A stretch of DNA of 64,000 nt from contig OY970070.1 of NCBI GenBank assembly GCA_963705355.1, positions 1,240,001-1,304,000 of the forward strand, written 5' to 3'. The translations under genes and the position numbers were made by a program. Below the pieces are notes generated by a model, which made no database searches, was not told where the DNA came from, and saw nothing but the letters and a program-made list of their open reading frames with translations. Source of the stretch: COMBO-56-21 sp963705355. Its GTDB lineage: Archaea; Thermoplasmatota; Thermoplasmata; UBA10834. Position 1 is the stretch's first letter; each line of letters starts with the position of its first letter. Below, piece by piece: positions 8,794-18,286 of this stretch.

Positions 8794-11751
8794 CTATTCC
8801 GCTTCCTCGCTCTTCTTCTCGCGCCTCGGGCCCTTCTTCTCGCGCTTGGCCAGCCTGCCCCTGAAGTACAGCGCCAATGGCACCAGTATGATTACGGCCG
8901 CGACCCCGCCCCACAGGACCGGCTTCTTCCACGAAGCCTCCTTCACATGCAGCGCCTGGTCACCACCCGCGGTGCTCTTGTGTGGGACGAGCTGCTCCGA
9001 GCAGGTCACGTTCACCTTGATCGAGTATGTGCCCTTGGTGCCGAAGGTGATCGGGAACCTGATTTGGACTTTGCCGCCAACCTGGACCACCGTCACAGCG
9101 CTCGAGCCGTTGAACATCTGGCCGCCCGAGCTCATCGCAGTCCCGAGGAGCTTCTCCGTTCCGTCCGCCCTGACCACCGAGAAGGTCACGATCACATTGT
9201 TCGCATCCCGGCTGCCGATATTGGTCAGGTTGACGAGTATGTAGCCCTGCTTGCCCTCAGTGAAGTTGCCAGGCGAGTAGTAGATCTTGTCGATCCGCAG
9301 CTTCGGCCTCGGACCCTCGAGGATGTTGATTGTCTTCGGGGTCTTCTGCCAGTTGCCTGAGAGGTCCGTCACGTTGAGCGCCACATGGAACGCCCCGACA
9401 CTCGTGTAGTTGTGCGTCACATTGGATCCCGCGTTGCCAGTGACGTTCAGCCATGTACTGTCTCCGAAGTACCACGAGAAACTGAGCAACGTTATGTTGT
9501 CCAGGTTGTCGGAGCTCGCGGTGGCGTTGAACACAACGGTTCTGTTCTCCACAAGGCTGCTCCCACCAGTCTCGTTCTTGGCCGTGAACGACACTGTCGG
9601 CTTTGTGGTGTCGTTCACTTTGACGGTCAATGTGGTGTTCTTCCATTGGCCCACAACATCGGTCACGTTCAGCACGAGCTTGTAAATGCCCGCGCTTGCG
9701 TACGGGTGCGTGGCGTTCTGCTGAGCCGTGTCCCAGGCGATCCTGTTGGAATAGTTGCCGTCGCCGTAGTCGAACTGTACCCAATCGATTATGCCCAGGG
9801 CGTCGCCCGCACTGGCGACGTCGTCAGTGGATGATGTGGCGTTGACGATCAGGGTCTCCCGCTGGTTCAGTGAAACGGAGTTGTCAGTTGTGTCGATAGT
9901 CCTCTCCTTTACCGATATGACAGGTGAAGGCAACAGAGCGTCGCAGTCGACAGTCAGCTGAGTCGAGTTCTGTATTCCCGCTACATCCGTAACCGTCAGG
10001 TCGACCATCCGCGCGACCGCGGCGGCTGTGAAATTGTGCACTACGGTCTTGTTGCTCGTCGTGACCGGAGGTGTGGTGTCGTTGAAGTTCCAGGTGTACA
10101 TCAGCGGGTTTCCGTTGGGATCCGATGAACTGCCAGCATTGAACGTGACATTCACCCCCACACGTGCGACATACTTCAGGACGACGTGAGTGGCGTTCTC
10201 GACCACGTACGCCGCTCCCGGAGCAGAATCGACCGCACCCAATGCGGCTGGCTTCAGAGACTTCTGGATCCACAGTTCCGCGAGGCCGTAATATCCAGAC
10301 GCTTGGCCGGACTCGATGACGACCGTCTCATAGCCTAGGACGGACACGACCGAGCTCGTTTGGTTGTCGACCAGCTCGTAGCCAGAAGGCAACGCGATCG
10401 AGTAATTGTGGTGCACGGCTGGCGTGTCAAGCCTCGCGGTCGCATTGATCCTGTACTCTGGGGCCGCTGGTTCCACGCTGCCAAGAACTGTGTAGGTAGT
10501 CGAATAGGAGTAGTCTACCCCACCAGTCGCCCCGATGACCGAGCCCGCAGCGAGGCCGAAGTTGAAGGCGGAGAACGTTCCATTCTTGTAGAGAGTCTGG
10601 TTGACCGTCAGGAGCCTGTTGGTCGTGAGCTCCTCGGGTCCCCACCTGAGCACCTTCGCGATAGCCTGCCCGACCTCAGTCATGTCCAGGTTGCCGTCCG
10701 CGCTCTGCGAGTTCAGGTCGATCTGCATCATCAGACTGCCTACGTCGCTGTAGTTCAACCCGGGCAGAGTCTCGTCATAGGAAAGCGTGGTGGCCATGCT
10801 GAGAGAGAAACTGCCATATGCGGCCGCGAGCCCGATATCCACCTTCTCGGTCCGCTGTGTCTGGTTCTGCAGCTGGACCACGCCCAAGTCAAAGTTGCCG
10901 CTCACGGCGATCTGTTCCACAGGAGCTGCAGCGCATCCATAAGCATCCACGCACAGCAGGTAGTCGCCAGGTTCGGCGTAGAAGACGATGTACGACCCTG
11001 TGGATTTCATCAACCTCGATATCCAGGGCTTGCTGCTGTCGAGATTGAGAAGATACGCTGAGATGCCCTGCTGGATAGGGACATTGTCCCAATCTGTGAT
11101 GATGCCGCTGACCACGCTGGCCGCGGTCAGGCCTACCGTCAGCTGTCTGTTCGAAGTGACGGTCACGGGCGTTGCATTGGTCCTGTAGCCGCTCGCCTGG
11201 GCCACCAAGTACATGTCAGCGGCCGCGCCCGCCCGGTACATATCCAATAGGACATATCCCTGCAGGTTCGTCGTACCCGACACAACTACCTGCCGGGCAG
11301 TTGCGTTGTAGAACGAAACGGTCACTCCTGAAATTGCCGGTGACACCGTGACATTCCACTCCCAGACAGAGCTGTCACCGAACTTCTTAAGCTGGATCTG
11401 AGGGCTGACAGTGTAGCTGGAGGTGGCGTAGAACGGGAACTCGCGAACGTCAACCGCGTTGTAATAGCCAGGCGCATCCACGACGTCTAATCTGTAGTAC
11501 CCTGAAGGCGCATTGGTCGCAACATACAGTCCCAAGGAGGACGGTGCCGGTATGACCTCTCCGGTGTGAACGTTGGTCAGAGTCACTGTGGCGCCAGAGA
11601 CTGGCACACCGCCCGAGACTACGGGCACATAAATATTGTTTGTCCCCAGTGCCTGAACCTCGCTCGGTCCGGGCAGGACGACTAAAGCCGTCAGTGTCAT
11701 CATGAGCACCAACAGCGCCGCCGATAGCTTTCTCATTGGGTCGCTATTCAT
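8794..11751 (-). CDS. Large secreted, membrane-anchored PKD-domain surface protein
   Basis: 985 residues from ATG 11751, which follows a GAGAGAGAGGT ribosome-binding stretch. A signal peptide (LSAALLVLMMTLTALVVL) is followed by carboxypeptidase-regulatory-like beta domains (GVPVSGATVTLTN; VSGIITDWDNVPI), a middle region without a clear family, then three PKD domains near residues 545-830 marked by YTWNFNDTTPP, QFDYGDGNYS and FSWYFGDSTWLNVTG. A CARDB-like domain (ITNIGSRDANNVIVTFSV type) precedes a C-terminal membrane helix (VLWGGVAAVIILVPLALYF) and a Lys/Glu-rich cytoplasmic tail. Many N-glycosylation sequons fit an external protein. The likely role is cell-surface structure or adhesion; no catalytic motif is seen. 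Confidence 0.85.
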   Translation of the reverse strand: MNSDPMRKLSAALLVLMMTLTALVVLPGPSEVQALGTNNIYVPVVSGGVPVSGATVTLTNVHTGEVIPAPSSLGLYVATNAPSGYYRLDVVDAPGYYNAVDVREFPFYATSSYTVSPQIQLKKFGDSSVWEWNVTVSPAISGVTVSFYNATARQVVVSGTTNLQGYVLLDMYRAGAAADMYLVAQASGYRTNATPVTVTSNRQLTVGLTAASVVSGIITDWDNVPIQQGISAYLLNLDSSKPWISRLMKSTGSYIVFYAEPGDYLLCVDAYGCAAAPVEQIAVSGNFDLGVVQLQNQTQRTEKVDIGLAAAYGSFSLSMATTLSYDETLPGLNYSDVGSLMMQIDLNSQSADGNLDMTEVGQAIAKVLRWGPEELTTNRLLTVNQTLYKNGTFSAFNFGLAAGSVIGATGGVDYSYSTTYTVLGSVEPAAPEYRINATARLDTPAVHHNYSIALPSGYELVDNQTSSVVSVLGYETVVIESGQASGYYGLAELWIQKSLKPAALGAVDSAPGAAYVVENATHVVLKYVARVGVNVTFNAGSSSDPNGNPLMYTWNFNDTTPPVTTSNKTVVHNFTAAAVARMVDLTVTDVAGIQNSTQLTVDCDALLPSPVISVKERTIDTTDNSVSLNQRETLIVNATSSTDDVASAGDALGIIDWVQFDYGDGNYSNRIAWDTAQQNATHPYASAGIYKLVLNVTDVVGQWKNTTLTVKVNDTTKPTVSFTAKNETGGSSLVENRTVVFNATASSDNLDNITLLSFSWYFGDSTWLNVTGNAGSNVTHNYTSVGAFHVALNVTDLSGNWQKTPKTINILEGPRPKLRIDKIYYSPGNFTEGKQGYILVNLTNIGSRDANNVIVTFSVVRADGTEKLLGTAMSSGGQMFNGSSAVTVVQVGGKVQIRFPITFGTKGTYSIKVNVTCSEQLVPHKSTAGGDQALHVKEASWKKPVLWGGVAAVIILVPLALYFRGRLAKREKKGPRREKKSEEAE

Positions 11752-11830
11752 TGAAATACCTCTCTCTCTCCTGGGAATCAACACCAAGACCCCCCTTTGG
11801 AAAAAGGTATTCCGGCGAATAGATTGCCCC

Positions 11831-11838
11831 TTTATAAG
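11831..11838 (-). promoter_or_regulatory. TATA-like box for the PKD surface protein
   Basis: Reads CTTATAAA on the minus strand, about 80 bases before ATG 11751. Predicted transcription start is near 11808, giving a 5' leader of some 55 bases that ends in a GA-rich ribosome-binding stretch. Confidence 0.4.
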
Positions 11839-11908
11839 CTTTAGCTATGAGAGGCGACGACATGCCAGATAGCCAGTAGTCGCCTGCAAGCACGGAGACA
11901 CGGCGCGA

Positions 11909-13066
11909 CTATGTCACTATCTTCTTGACCTGGTCCGTCTCAATCGCCCTTCGCATCTCGACCGCCAGCCTTCTCCCAGTGCTCATGTTCGTACGCCAAG
12001 TCGTGTTGCCGTACGGGTGCCCGACCCACATGTGCACGTTTGTCCCGCCGCCGACCCTCGGCGCAACATCGTAGATGTGGAACTTGAGGTCCTTGTCGAC
12101 GCATGTCTGAAGACAGAACGGGCCGATTATTCCGGGCGGGAAGTGCTCTTGAGTGGCCTTGACATACTTCTCCGCGAGATCGAACGCGCCCTCAAGGAGC
12201 GACTCCCTCATCGTCGCCGAGTTGTGGCCGCAGACCGTGTACTCTGGCGTTGCCTGCGCGCCCATAAGAGTCATCTGCTGCGGCGCGGGCAACCTCACAT
12301 GGCCGTCGAGCGAGGTCTCGAACCTCCAGTCGACCCCTATGAGCTCGATCCTCTCCATCTTGCTCTCGAGCGGGGAATAGAAGAAGTCGAGATTGAGAAC
12401 AGGCCCTATCACGTACTCCTCTATCCTAGCGTTTGCGAGGTCCTCTTCGGTGATCACATTGTGGAACACCAATGACCTAGACTTCTCTCGGAACTCCTGA
12501 TACGATGCGGCGCTGAAGAATCCTCGCTCCAGCTTCTTGACCTTGTGGTGCAGCTTGACCATGACGAGCCTGTCTATGTCCTTGGGGTCACTGATTTTCT
12601 TCGGGAAGGGAAGTCCGGCCTTCTCGAGCAACCAGTAGTAGTCTCTCTCCTCGCCCCTCTCCTCGCTCCTAAGCAGACCTCTTGTGCCCACAATGGGGAC
12701 GGCGAAGTCGTCCTCGATCTCCTTCAGGTCCACATACGATGTGAAGGACCGGTTGGGGACGAACAGCACGTTCTCCCTCGCCAGCCGCTGCTGATACTTT
12801 GGATCCATCATCTCCTTGAACTTCTTGAGGGTCCAACACTCGTCGACCACGCCTCGGATGGCCCTGCCGTCCTCGCCCCTTTGGCACTTGAAGTACTTTG
12901 AGTAGGTCTTGTCCCTTCCTTCCTGGCATATCCCGACGGTCCTGAAACCCTCCTCGACCGCTCCGTCACACACATCGAGCGCGGAGTGCGATGCGACCAT
13001 GCCGACCTTGGCGTTCTTCAGATCGTAGCCGTCGACGACCTCGAAAATCCTCTCTCTGCTGATCAA
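11909..13066 (-). CDS. purP: Formate-dependent AICAR ligase (PurP)
   Basis: 385 residues. The archaeal enzyme for step nine of purine synthesis: it formylates AICAR using formate and ATP, without folate. Sequence hallmarks are the N-terminal DUF1246 region (VGMVASHSALDVCDGAVEEG), PNRSFTSYVDL, VGTRGLLRSEER, and the ATP-grasp C-terminal part with GPVLNLDFFYSP, GPFCLQTCVD and APRVGGGTNVHMWVGHPYG. The start is TTG 13066, behind GAGGGGGG; an ATG is not available nearby, and the start MISRERIFE fits the family. purF lies 33 kb away. It is downstream of the GNAT gene on the same strand. Confidence 0.95.
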   Translation of the reverse strand: MISRERIFEVVDGYDLKNAKVGMVASHSALDVCDGAVEEGFRTVGICQEGRDKTYSKYFKCQRGEDGRAIRGVVDECWTLKKFKEMMDPKYQQRLARENVLFVPNRSFTSYVDLKEIEDDFAVPIVGTRGLLRSEERGEERDYYWLLEKAGLPFPKKISDPKDIDRLVMVKLHHKVKKLERGFFSAASYQEFREKSRSLVFHNVITEEDLANARIEEYVIGPVLNLDFFYSPLESKMERIELIGVDWRFETSLDGHVRLPAPQQMTLMGAQATPEYTVCGHNSATMRESLLEGAFDLAEKYVKATQEHFPPGIIGPFCLQTCVDKDLKFHIYDVAPRVGGGTNVHMWVGHPYGNTTWRTNMSTGRRLAVEMRRAIETDQVKKIVT

Positions 13067-13129
13067 AGCGCAACCCCCCTCAAGAGCTACATTTCGCGGG
13101 CTCGTGCGAGTGATTGAATTCAGGATATA

Positions 13130-14233
13130 TTACCTTGCGCTCGGAGGCCGGAGCACGATTTCGTCCAAGCGGATGCCGAGCTGAGAGTATACTGTCTTGA
13201 AACCGAACTTCTCGTACAGACGCTTCGCCCGCGGATAGCCCGTATGCAGATAGCATGAGGAGACCTTGCCCGAGAGGTCCGTGATCCCGCAACGCATAAG
13301 CTCGGCCCCTATCCCCTCGCCCTGCCGGGCGGGCGTCACATAGATGTCGTATATGAGGCCGGCGTCGCCATCCAGACGAGTTATCACGAACCCGCCATCG
13401 AGGTAGTAGACCGCGTAATTCTTGTCGGTCCTGAACCTCCTGAGTCTGAAAATGGACTGCACCGTGGGCTCGTCGTAGTATTCCGAAAAGAGCTTGACAA
13501 GCGCGTTCTTGTTCTTGCCGGAGACAGGCTCGGCACTGTGCTCAAAACCAGTCGGCCGGTCCAGCACGAGCCGCCACATTGTCATTGGGTCGAACTTGCG
13601 GATGAACCTGCCCAGATCGGTCGAGAACACCGCCCAGGACTTCTTCATTGTCGCGAGGTAATGAACCAGGCAATCTGCCGCTTCCATGAGGTCCTCGTGG
13701 GAGCTGGCGACAAGCATCCCCTGCTTCCTCTCGCCCTCCGAGACCACCCTCGCGGTGTCGCCATCGTCCGTGAAGAAAGCCCACGCATTTCTGTCGCCGA
13801 CCTCCACGCTTACGCCGCTCATGTTGCTCGTGTTGGAAATATCAGGCTTCCCACCGTTCGTGTCCTGGAGCGTCTCGTCCGGAGGGATATCGTAAGTCGT
13901 GACGGCGGAGCATTTGTGGTGCAGCTTCGGCTCGATGGCTCTGCCTATGGACCAACCCATTGGACCCAAAGCTCTCTTCAGCAAGCCCTTCTTGCCGTCC
14001 TGCACAAGTATCTGCGAGTATCGCCTGGAAGACAGCTCGTCGCTCAATCGTCTCGCAGAGGATCCCGATAGCTTCAGGCTGCGCGGAGACCATCTTGGAA
14101 AGGCGCGCGCGACGCCTGCCCCCAGCTCTATGAACTCGAGAGACAGCGCTCCCTCGTCGCCCTTCAGGATGATGACTTCTTCTTTCTCGTCCCGCGGTCC
14201 ACCGGAATCGACGCCCAAGAGGAATCGCCGCAC
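13130..14233 (-). CDS. GNAT-family N-acetyltransferase, long form
   Basis: 367 residues. The C-terminal third is a GNAT domain: VITRLDGDAGLIYDIYVTPARQ leads into the acetyl-CoA-binding loop QGEGIGAELM, followed by YLHTGYPRAKRLYEKFGFK. The N-terminal 230 residues have no motif I can name; they may be a second, degenerate GNAT repeat. GTG 14233 lies four bases from the stop of the upstream hypothetical gene, so the two are translationally coupled. The substrate is unknown. The shared operon suggests a joint role with the Cys-motif protein. Confidence 0.75.
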   Translation of the reverse strand: MRRFLLGVDSGGPRDEKEEVIILKGDEGALSLEFIELGAGVARAFPRWSPRSLKLSGSSARRLSDELSSRRYSQILVQDGKKGLLKRALGPMGWSIGRAIEPKLHHKCSAVTTYDIPPDETLQDTNGGKPDISNTSNMSGVSVEVGDRNAWAFFTDDGDTARVVSEGERKQGMLVASSHEDLMEAADCLVHYLATMKKSWAVFSTDLGRFIRKFDPMTMWRLVLDRPTGFEHSAEPVSGKNKNALVKLFSEYYDEPTVQSIFRLRRFRTDKNYAVYYLDGGFVITRLDGDAGLIYDIYVTPARQGEGIGAELMRCGITDLSGKVSSCYLHTGYPRAKRLYEKFGFKTVYSQLGIRLDEIVLRPPSAR

Positions 14234-14236
14234 CTT

Positions 14237-14965
14237 TCAGAAGAAGTAGAACCCGACGTTGTAGTCCTTGGCGCACTTGGCCATCGACTCGAGCCTGTTG
14301 AGCGTGCCCTCGATACGCCGAACGATCATCTTGCCCTCGGCAGGCGCCTTCTCCCTGAGTATCTTGACCTCTCTGAGCAGCTCGTCAGCGTCCTTGGACG
14401 AGAGTATCTTCCTGGATTCGGCCAGCTCGTTGGCCCTGGACAGAATGTTCAGGCCGTGCTTCTTTGCCAGCTCGGGGACCGGGGAGCCGGAGGGCCCGAA
14501 GTTGCCCACGCATCCCTTCTTGTTGTCCCAGGACATGCCGCACTTAGCGCATGTAGCGTACATCTCGTCGAACTCGAGCATGTCCCACTCGGTCACGGTG
14601 TTCTCCTTCTTCGCCGCGGCCGCTGCATCCTTCCGCCTATCCGACGGGACCTTCTCAAGGAGAATCCACTTCGTCTTGACCTCTTTCACGAAAGGCTCGA
14701 ACATCTTTCTGTCGGCGTCGTCCCTGACCTTCTCAAGGTAGAGTCCATCGCCTTCGATCTTCAGCTTGGACTTCTTGATGAACGCGTCTATCTTGTCCTT
14801 GCCGAGCTTCTCCGCGGCCTTCCTGAGATCGACGATCCTGTCGACCTCGACATATTCCTCCCACCTGCCTGGGTCGTCCAGAAAGACCTTGACCGTCGAG
14901 AGTTTCTTTCCCTTGCACAGCGCCTTGTCTGACTCCAATTCGGTAATAGCCATGTTGAGGCCCAT
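14237..14965 (-). CDS. Hypothetical protein with a Cys-rich central motif
   Basis: 242 residues, soluble, Lys- and Glu-rich; I do not recognise the family. The only sharp feature is a central CAKCGMSWDNKKGC at about residues 138-151, which could bind zinc together with other residues, or form a redox site. The first 110 residues are charged and alternate helix and strand; the last 70 look helical (SRANELAESRKILSSKDADELL). ATG 14965 follows AGGTGA. It heads the two-gene unit with the GNAT acetyltransferase and is divergent from the MttB-family gene. Confidence 0.7.
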   Translation of the reverse strand: MGLNMAITELESDKALCKGKKLSTVKVFLDDPGRWEEYVEVDRIVDLRKAAEKLGKDKIDAFIKKSKLKIEGDGLYLEKVRDDADRKMFEPFVKEVKTKWILLEKVPSDRRKDAAAAAKKENTVTEWDMLEFDEMYATCAKCGMSWDNKKGCVGNFGPSGSPVPELAKKHGLNILSRANELAESRKILSSKDADELLREVKILREKAPAEGKMIVRRIEGTLNRLESMAKCAKDYNVGFYFF

Positions 14966-15125
14966 CTGTTCACCTTTTTCTTGGGAGTGTGAGACCGAGG
15001 TGCCGGATTAATACTTTTCCCACAGGCAAGCTAATATGCGGGATGGCAAACAGGGACAATAGGCTAATCTATTACTTTGCCATCCAGCCCTGCGGGAAAT
15101 GCCCGTCCGCTTCGGAGGAAGGACC

Positions 15126-16583
15126 ATGACCAAGGCCATGATGAAGGTGTTGTCGAATGATGAGATCGAACTCGTTCACCAGAGCTCGTTGAGGATACTC
15201 TCCGAAGTCGGCGTCAAAATCGACAGCCCGTCCGTGGTCGAGCTTCTTAGGAAGGCCGGGGCAAAGACCGATAAAAAGAGCGGCCTGGTCCGCTTGGACG
15301 AACGGATCGTCTCGCAGTCGCTGAAATCCGCTCCAAGATCGATCAAGATCTGTTCCCGGCGCGGCGTGGACTTCAAGATTCCCGATGACAACGTCCAGCT
15401 CATCTCGCCCGATGGCCAGCCGCCAGCGGTGTTCGATGTCGCCACTGGAAAGAAGAGGCCTTCGAGGTTGAGAGACGTCATCGACTTCGCGATCCTGTCT
15501 GATGCGCTCCCAGAAGTGGATTTCGTCTGGCCTCCTGTCGTGGCCACGGACATGCCCTCAGATAAATCGTCATCCTTCGAATTCCTCGCGACTATCGCGT
15601 ACACGTCGAAGCATGTCCAACACGGAGCGATATCCCCTGAAGAGGCCAACTTCCAGATCGATACTGCAACTGCGATTGTCGGCTCTCGTGAGGAGCTGAA
15701 GAAAAGACCGATATTCTCCGATGTCTGCACTCCTATCTCGCCGCTACGGTACGACCAAGGAGAGGCCGAAGCGCTCGTTCTCCTGTCGAGAGCGGGTGTG
15801 CCGATGGTGCACCTCTCGATGGGCATCGCAGGCTCAGTCACGCCAGTCACCGTCGCGGGCACTCTTGCCGTAATCAACGCAGAGAACTTGTGCGGACTTA
15901 CGATCTCTCAAGTTGCGAACCCGGGAGCTCCGTCCATCTACTCATCGTTCTCAGGCGTGACCGACCTCAGATCCGGCATATTCCTCTGCGGGACGCCCGA
16001 GGGAATCCTGATGGACACGGCCAGTATCGAGATGGCGAAGCACTATGGATTGCCGTCCTGCTCGGGTGGGCCGTCCAACGCTGCACGGAGTCTGTCGGCG
16101 GAGGCCGGATACCAGACGGCGATGACGGCGACGGCCTCCGTGTTGACGGGTTCCGATCTCATGGTCGGCTTGGGAGGCCTCGACCGCGCGGGAATGATGT
16201 CTCTCGAGAAGCTCGTGATGGATTGCGAGGTCTGGAGATGGATCGAGCGATTGAGGGCAGGAATCAACATCGACGACGCGACCATTGGTCTCGATGCGAT
16301 AAAGCGCCAGGGACCGGGAGGAGTGTTCCTGTCCGACCCTCACACGCTGAAGTTCATGCGAAAGGACATGATGATCCCGCAAGTCACCAGTTACCATCTG
16401 CCCGGGGAGCCGGACTATTCAGTCGACGAGCTGATGGAGTACGCGAAGAAAAAGACGAAGGAAATACTCTCGAGCTACGAGCCCCCGCTGCTTGAGAAGG
16501 ATGTTGCCGACAGAGTCCGCAAGGTCGCTCAGAAGTACGGGATACTCCTGAAGGACGGGAAGCAGATCTTCGAGCATGCGTGA
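15126..16583 (+). CDS. MttB-superfamily methyltransferase without pyrrolysine
   Basis: 485 residues of the trimethylamine methyltransferase family. Start ATG 15126 sits behind a strong GGAGGAAGG; an ATG at 15099 is also in frame but lacks such a site. The family barrel shows HVQHGAISPEEANFQIDTATAI, PLRYDQGEAEALVLLSRAGVPM, and FLSDPHTLKFMRKDMMIPQ near the end. True MttB reads an amber codon as pyrrolysine; here the frame has no internal TAG, so it belongs with the non-pyrrolysine group that includes glycine-betaine methyltransferase MtgB. No corrinoid protein or reactivase gene adjoins it, so its methyl acceptor and substrate are unknown. Confidence 0.85.
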   Translation: MTKAMMKVLSNDEIELVHQSSLRILSEVGVKIDSPSVVELLRKAGAKTDKKSGLVRLDERIVSQSLKSAPRSIKICSRRGVDFKIPDDNVQLISPDGQPPAVFDVATGKKRPSRLRDVIDFAILSDALPEVDFVWPPVVATDMPSDKSSSFEFLATIAYTSKHVQHGAISPEEANFQIDTATAIVGSREELKKRPIFSDVCTPISPLRYDQGEAEALVLLSRAGVPMVHLSMGIAGSVTPVTVAGTLAVINAENLCGLTISQVANPGAPSIYSSFSGVTDLRSGIFLCGTPEGILMDTASIEMAKHYGLPSCSGGPSNAARSLSAEAGYQTAMTATASVLTGSDLMVGLGGLDRAGMMSLEKLVMDCEVWRWIERLRAGINIDDATIGLDAIKRQGPGGVFLSDPHTLKFMRKDMMIPQVTSYHLPGEPDYSVDELMEYAKKKTKEILSSYEPPLLEKDVADRVRKVAQKYGILLKDGKQIFEHA

Positions 16584-16588
16584 GCTGC

Positions 16589-18286
16589 TCAGACTCTCCT
16601 CTTGAACAGTTTCTCTAGGTCGCCAGGAGATAGTACTATCATGGTAGGTCTGCCGTGCTCGCATGTGTACGGGCTCTCGGTCTTCATCAGCTCGGACACC
16701 AGCTGCCGCATCTGGGCCTCTGACAGCGGCTCACCCGCGCGCACCGCCGTGTGACACGCGACTCTCCAGATTACTTCGAGCCCGAGCTTCTTCGACGGGG
16801 CCATGCTGCTCAGGTCATCGAGAATGTTCCTGAATGCGGATTCTCCCTGAGCGACGCCCAGAACGGTCGGAATGGAGCGAATAGCATGGGAGCCCTTTCC
16901 GAAGGGCTCGATTTTGAACCCCGTTTTCTCAAGAGCCTCGCGATTCTCCTCCATGACCCGCTCTTCAGACGCACTCAGACGAACTACCAATGGAGTGAGG
17001 AGCATCTGAGAGATGTCACTTCCTGCATCGATTGATTTCAGAACGGTCTCGTAGACAATGCGTTCTGAGGCTGCGTGCTGGTCAACGAGCAGGAGATTGC
17101 CCTCGGACTCAGCAAGAATGTAGGTGTTCATTATCTGGGCGAGCGGGACGATCAGCAGGCGCTCTTCCTCGTCTGCAGATGGCCTGGGAACCTTGAGGGT
17201 GGTCTGAACAGCATTGACGATATCCGACGCAGGAATCCGCACACCCGGCTCGAACGATTCCGAGAACTTCGTCAGGTCGAACTTGAAGGTGAGGTCCGAT
17301 TCATTCATTGTTTTCTCTATTGACCTCCTCACCGCAGTCGCGACCTTCGCCTCGTCGTCGAAGCGAACCTCCCTCTTCGAAGGGTGGACGTTGACATCGA
17401 CCGCAGAGCTGTCAACGAAGACCCGGATTGCTCCGACGGGATACCTGTCCTTCATCAGCTTCGAACCATAGGCAGCAACAACAGCAGAAGCCAGCTTCAG
17501 GCTCTTCACAGGTCGGTCATTGACAAACAGCAACAGCTCAGAAGGCGAGGAGCGAGTGTGTTCAAGCCTCCCAACATACGCCTCGACCCTGAGCCCTTCG
17601 TCCTCGGCTTCTCCAAATAACATGTTCTCAGCGGTCTTGGGGGCGAAGGCCGTCGCCAGGGAACCTCTCATCCCTTCAGCGGGAACATGGACTAGCACCG
17701 TTTCACCGTCCGACCGGAAGGAGAATGACAGCCCCGGCCTGCAGAGCACGTAGTTGACCATGACCTCCCGACAATGAGCCAGTTCGACGTTCCTCGACTT
17801 CAACGACTTCTTTCTGGCCGGCACATAATGGAAAAGATCCTCGACCAGGATCTCGGTCCCAGGAGGGCAGCCGACAGACGAAACTTTCAAAGTCCTCCCG
17901 CCCTCGACTACGACCTCGGTCCCCTCGCGGGAGTCGTGCTCCCGCGTTCTCAACGTGACCCTTGAGACTGAGGCGATAGAGGAGAGCGCCTCTCCTCTGA
18001 AACCGTATGACGCGAGCTTCTGAAGGTCTTCAATCGATGCTATCTTGCTCGTCGCATGGCGCCCGAAGGCAGCCTTCGCATCTTCGCGGGACATGCCGCA
18101 GCCGTCGTCTCGGACACCGATGGATTCCCTGCCGCCGTCCTCTACGGACACGGAAATCACAGTAGCGCCCGCATCTAGCGAGTTCTCAACAAGCTCTTTG
18201 ACCGCGGAAGCTGGCCGCTCGACCACCTCGCCAGCCGCTATCTTGTTGACAGTGGCCTCGTCCAAGACCTTGATCCTATTTGCCAC
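16589..18286 (-). CDS. mutL: DNA mismatch repair protein MutL
   Basis: 565 residues. The N-terminal GHKL ATPase has KIAAGEVVERPASAVKELVENSLDAG-type motif I (seen in order from residue 15), DDGCGM, and GFRGEALSSIASV. The C-terminal half carries the metal-dependent endonuclease motif DQHAASERIVYE, which fits DQHA-x2-E-x4-E, plus ACHTAVRAGE and CEHGRP. It should therefore nick DNA itself, as in MutH-lacking bacteria. GTG 18286 overlaps the mutS end by 11 bases and follows GGGGGAT, so mutS and mutL are cotranscribed and coupled. MutS1/MutL are not universal in archaea; a bacterial source by transfer is likely. Confidence 0.95.
   Translation of the reverse strand: MANRIKVLDEATVNKIAAGEVVERPASAVKELVENSLDAGATVISVSVEDGGRESIGVRDDGCGMSREDAKAAFGRHATSKIASIEDLQKLASYGFRGEALSSIASVSRVTLRTREHDSREGTEVVVEGGRTLKVSSVGCPPGTEILVEDLFHYVPARKKSLKSRNVELAHCREVMVNYVLCRPGLSFSFRSDGETVLVHVPAEGMRGSLATAFAPKTAENMLFGEAEDEGLRVEAYVGRLEHTRSSPSELLLFVNDRPVKSLKLASAVVAAYGSKLMKDRYPVGAIRVFVDSSAVDVNVHPSKREVRFDDEAKVATAVRRSIEKTMNESDLTFKFDLTKFSESFEPGVRIPASDIVNAVQTTLKVPRPSADEEERLLIVPLAQIMNTYILAESEGNLLLVDQHAASERIVYETVLKSIDAGSDISQMLLTPLVVRLSASEERVMEENREALEKTGFKIEPFGKGSHAIRSIPTVLGVAQGESAFRNILDDLSSMAPSKKLGLEVIWRVACHTAVRAGEPLSEAQMRQLVSELMKTESPYTCEHGRPTMIVLSPGDLEKLFKRRV

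Noticed and set aside
15126..16583. Pyrrolysine-encoding MttB
   Set aside because: The frame has no internal TAG; it is a non-pyrrolysine member.
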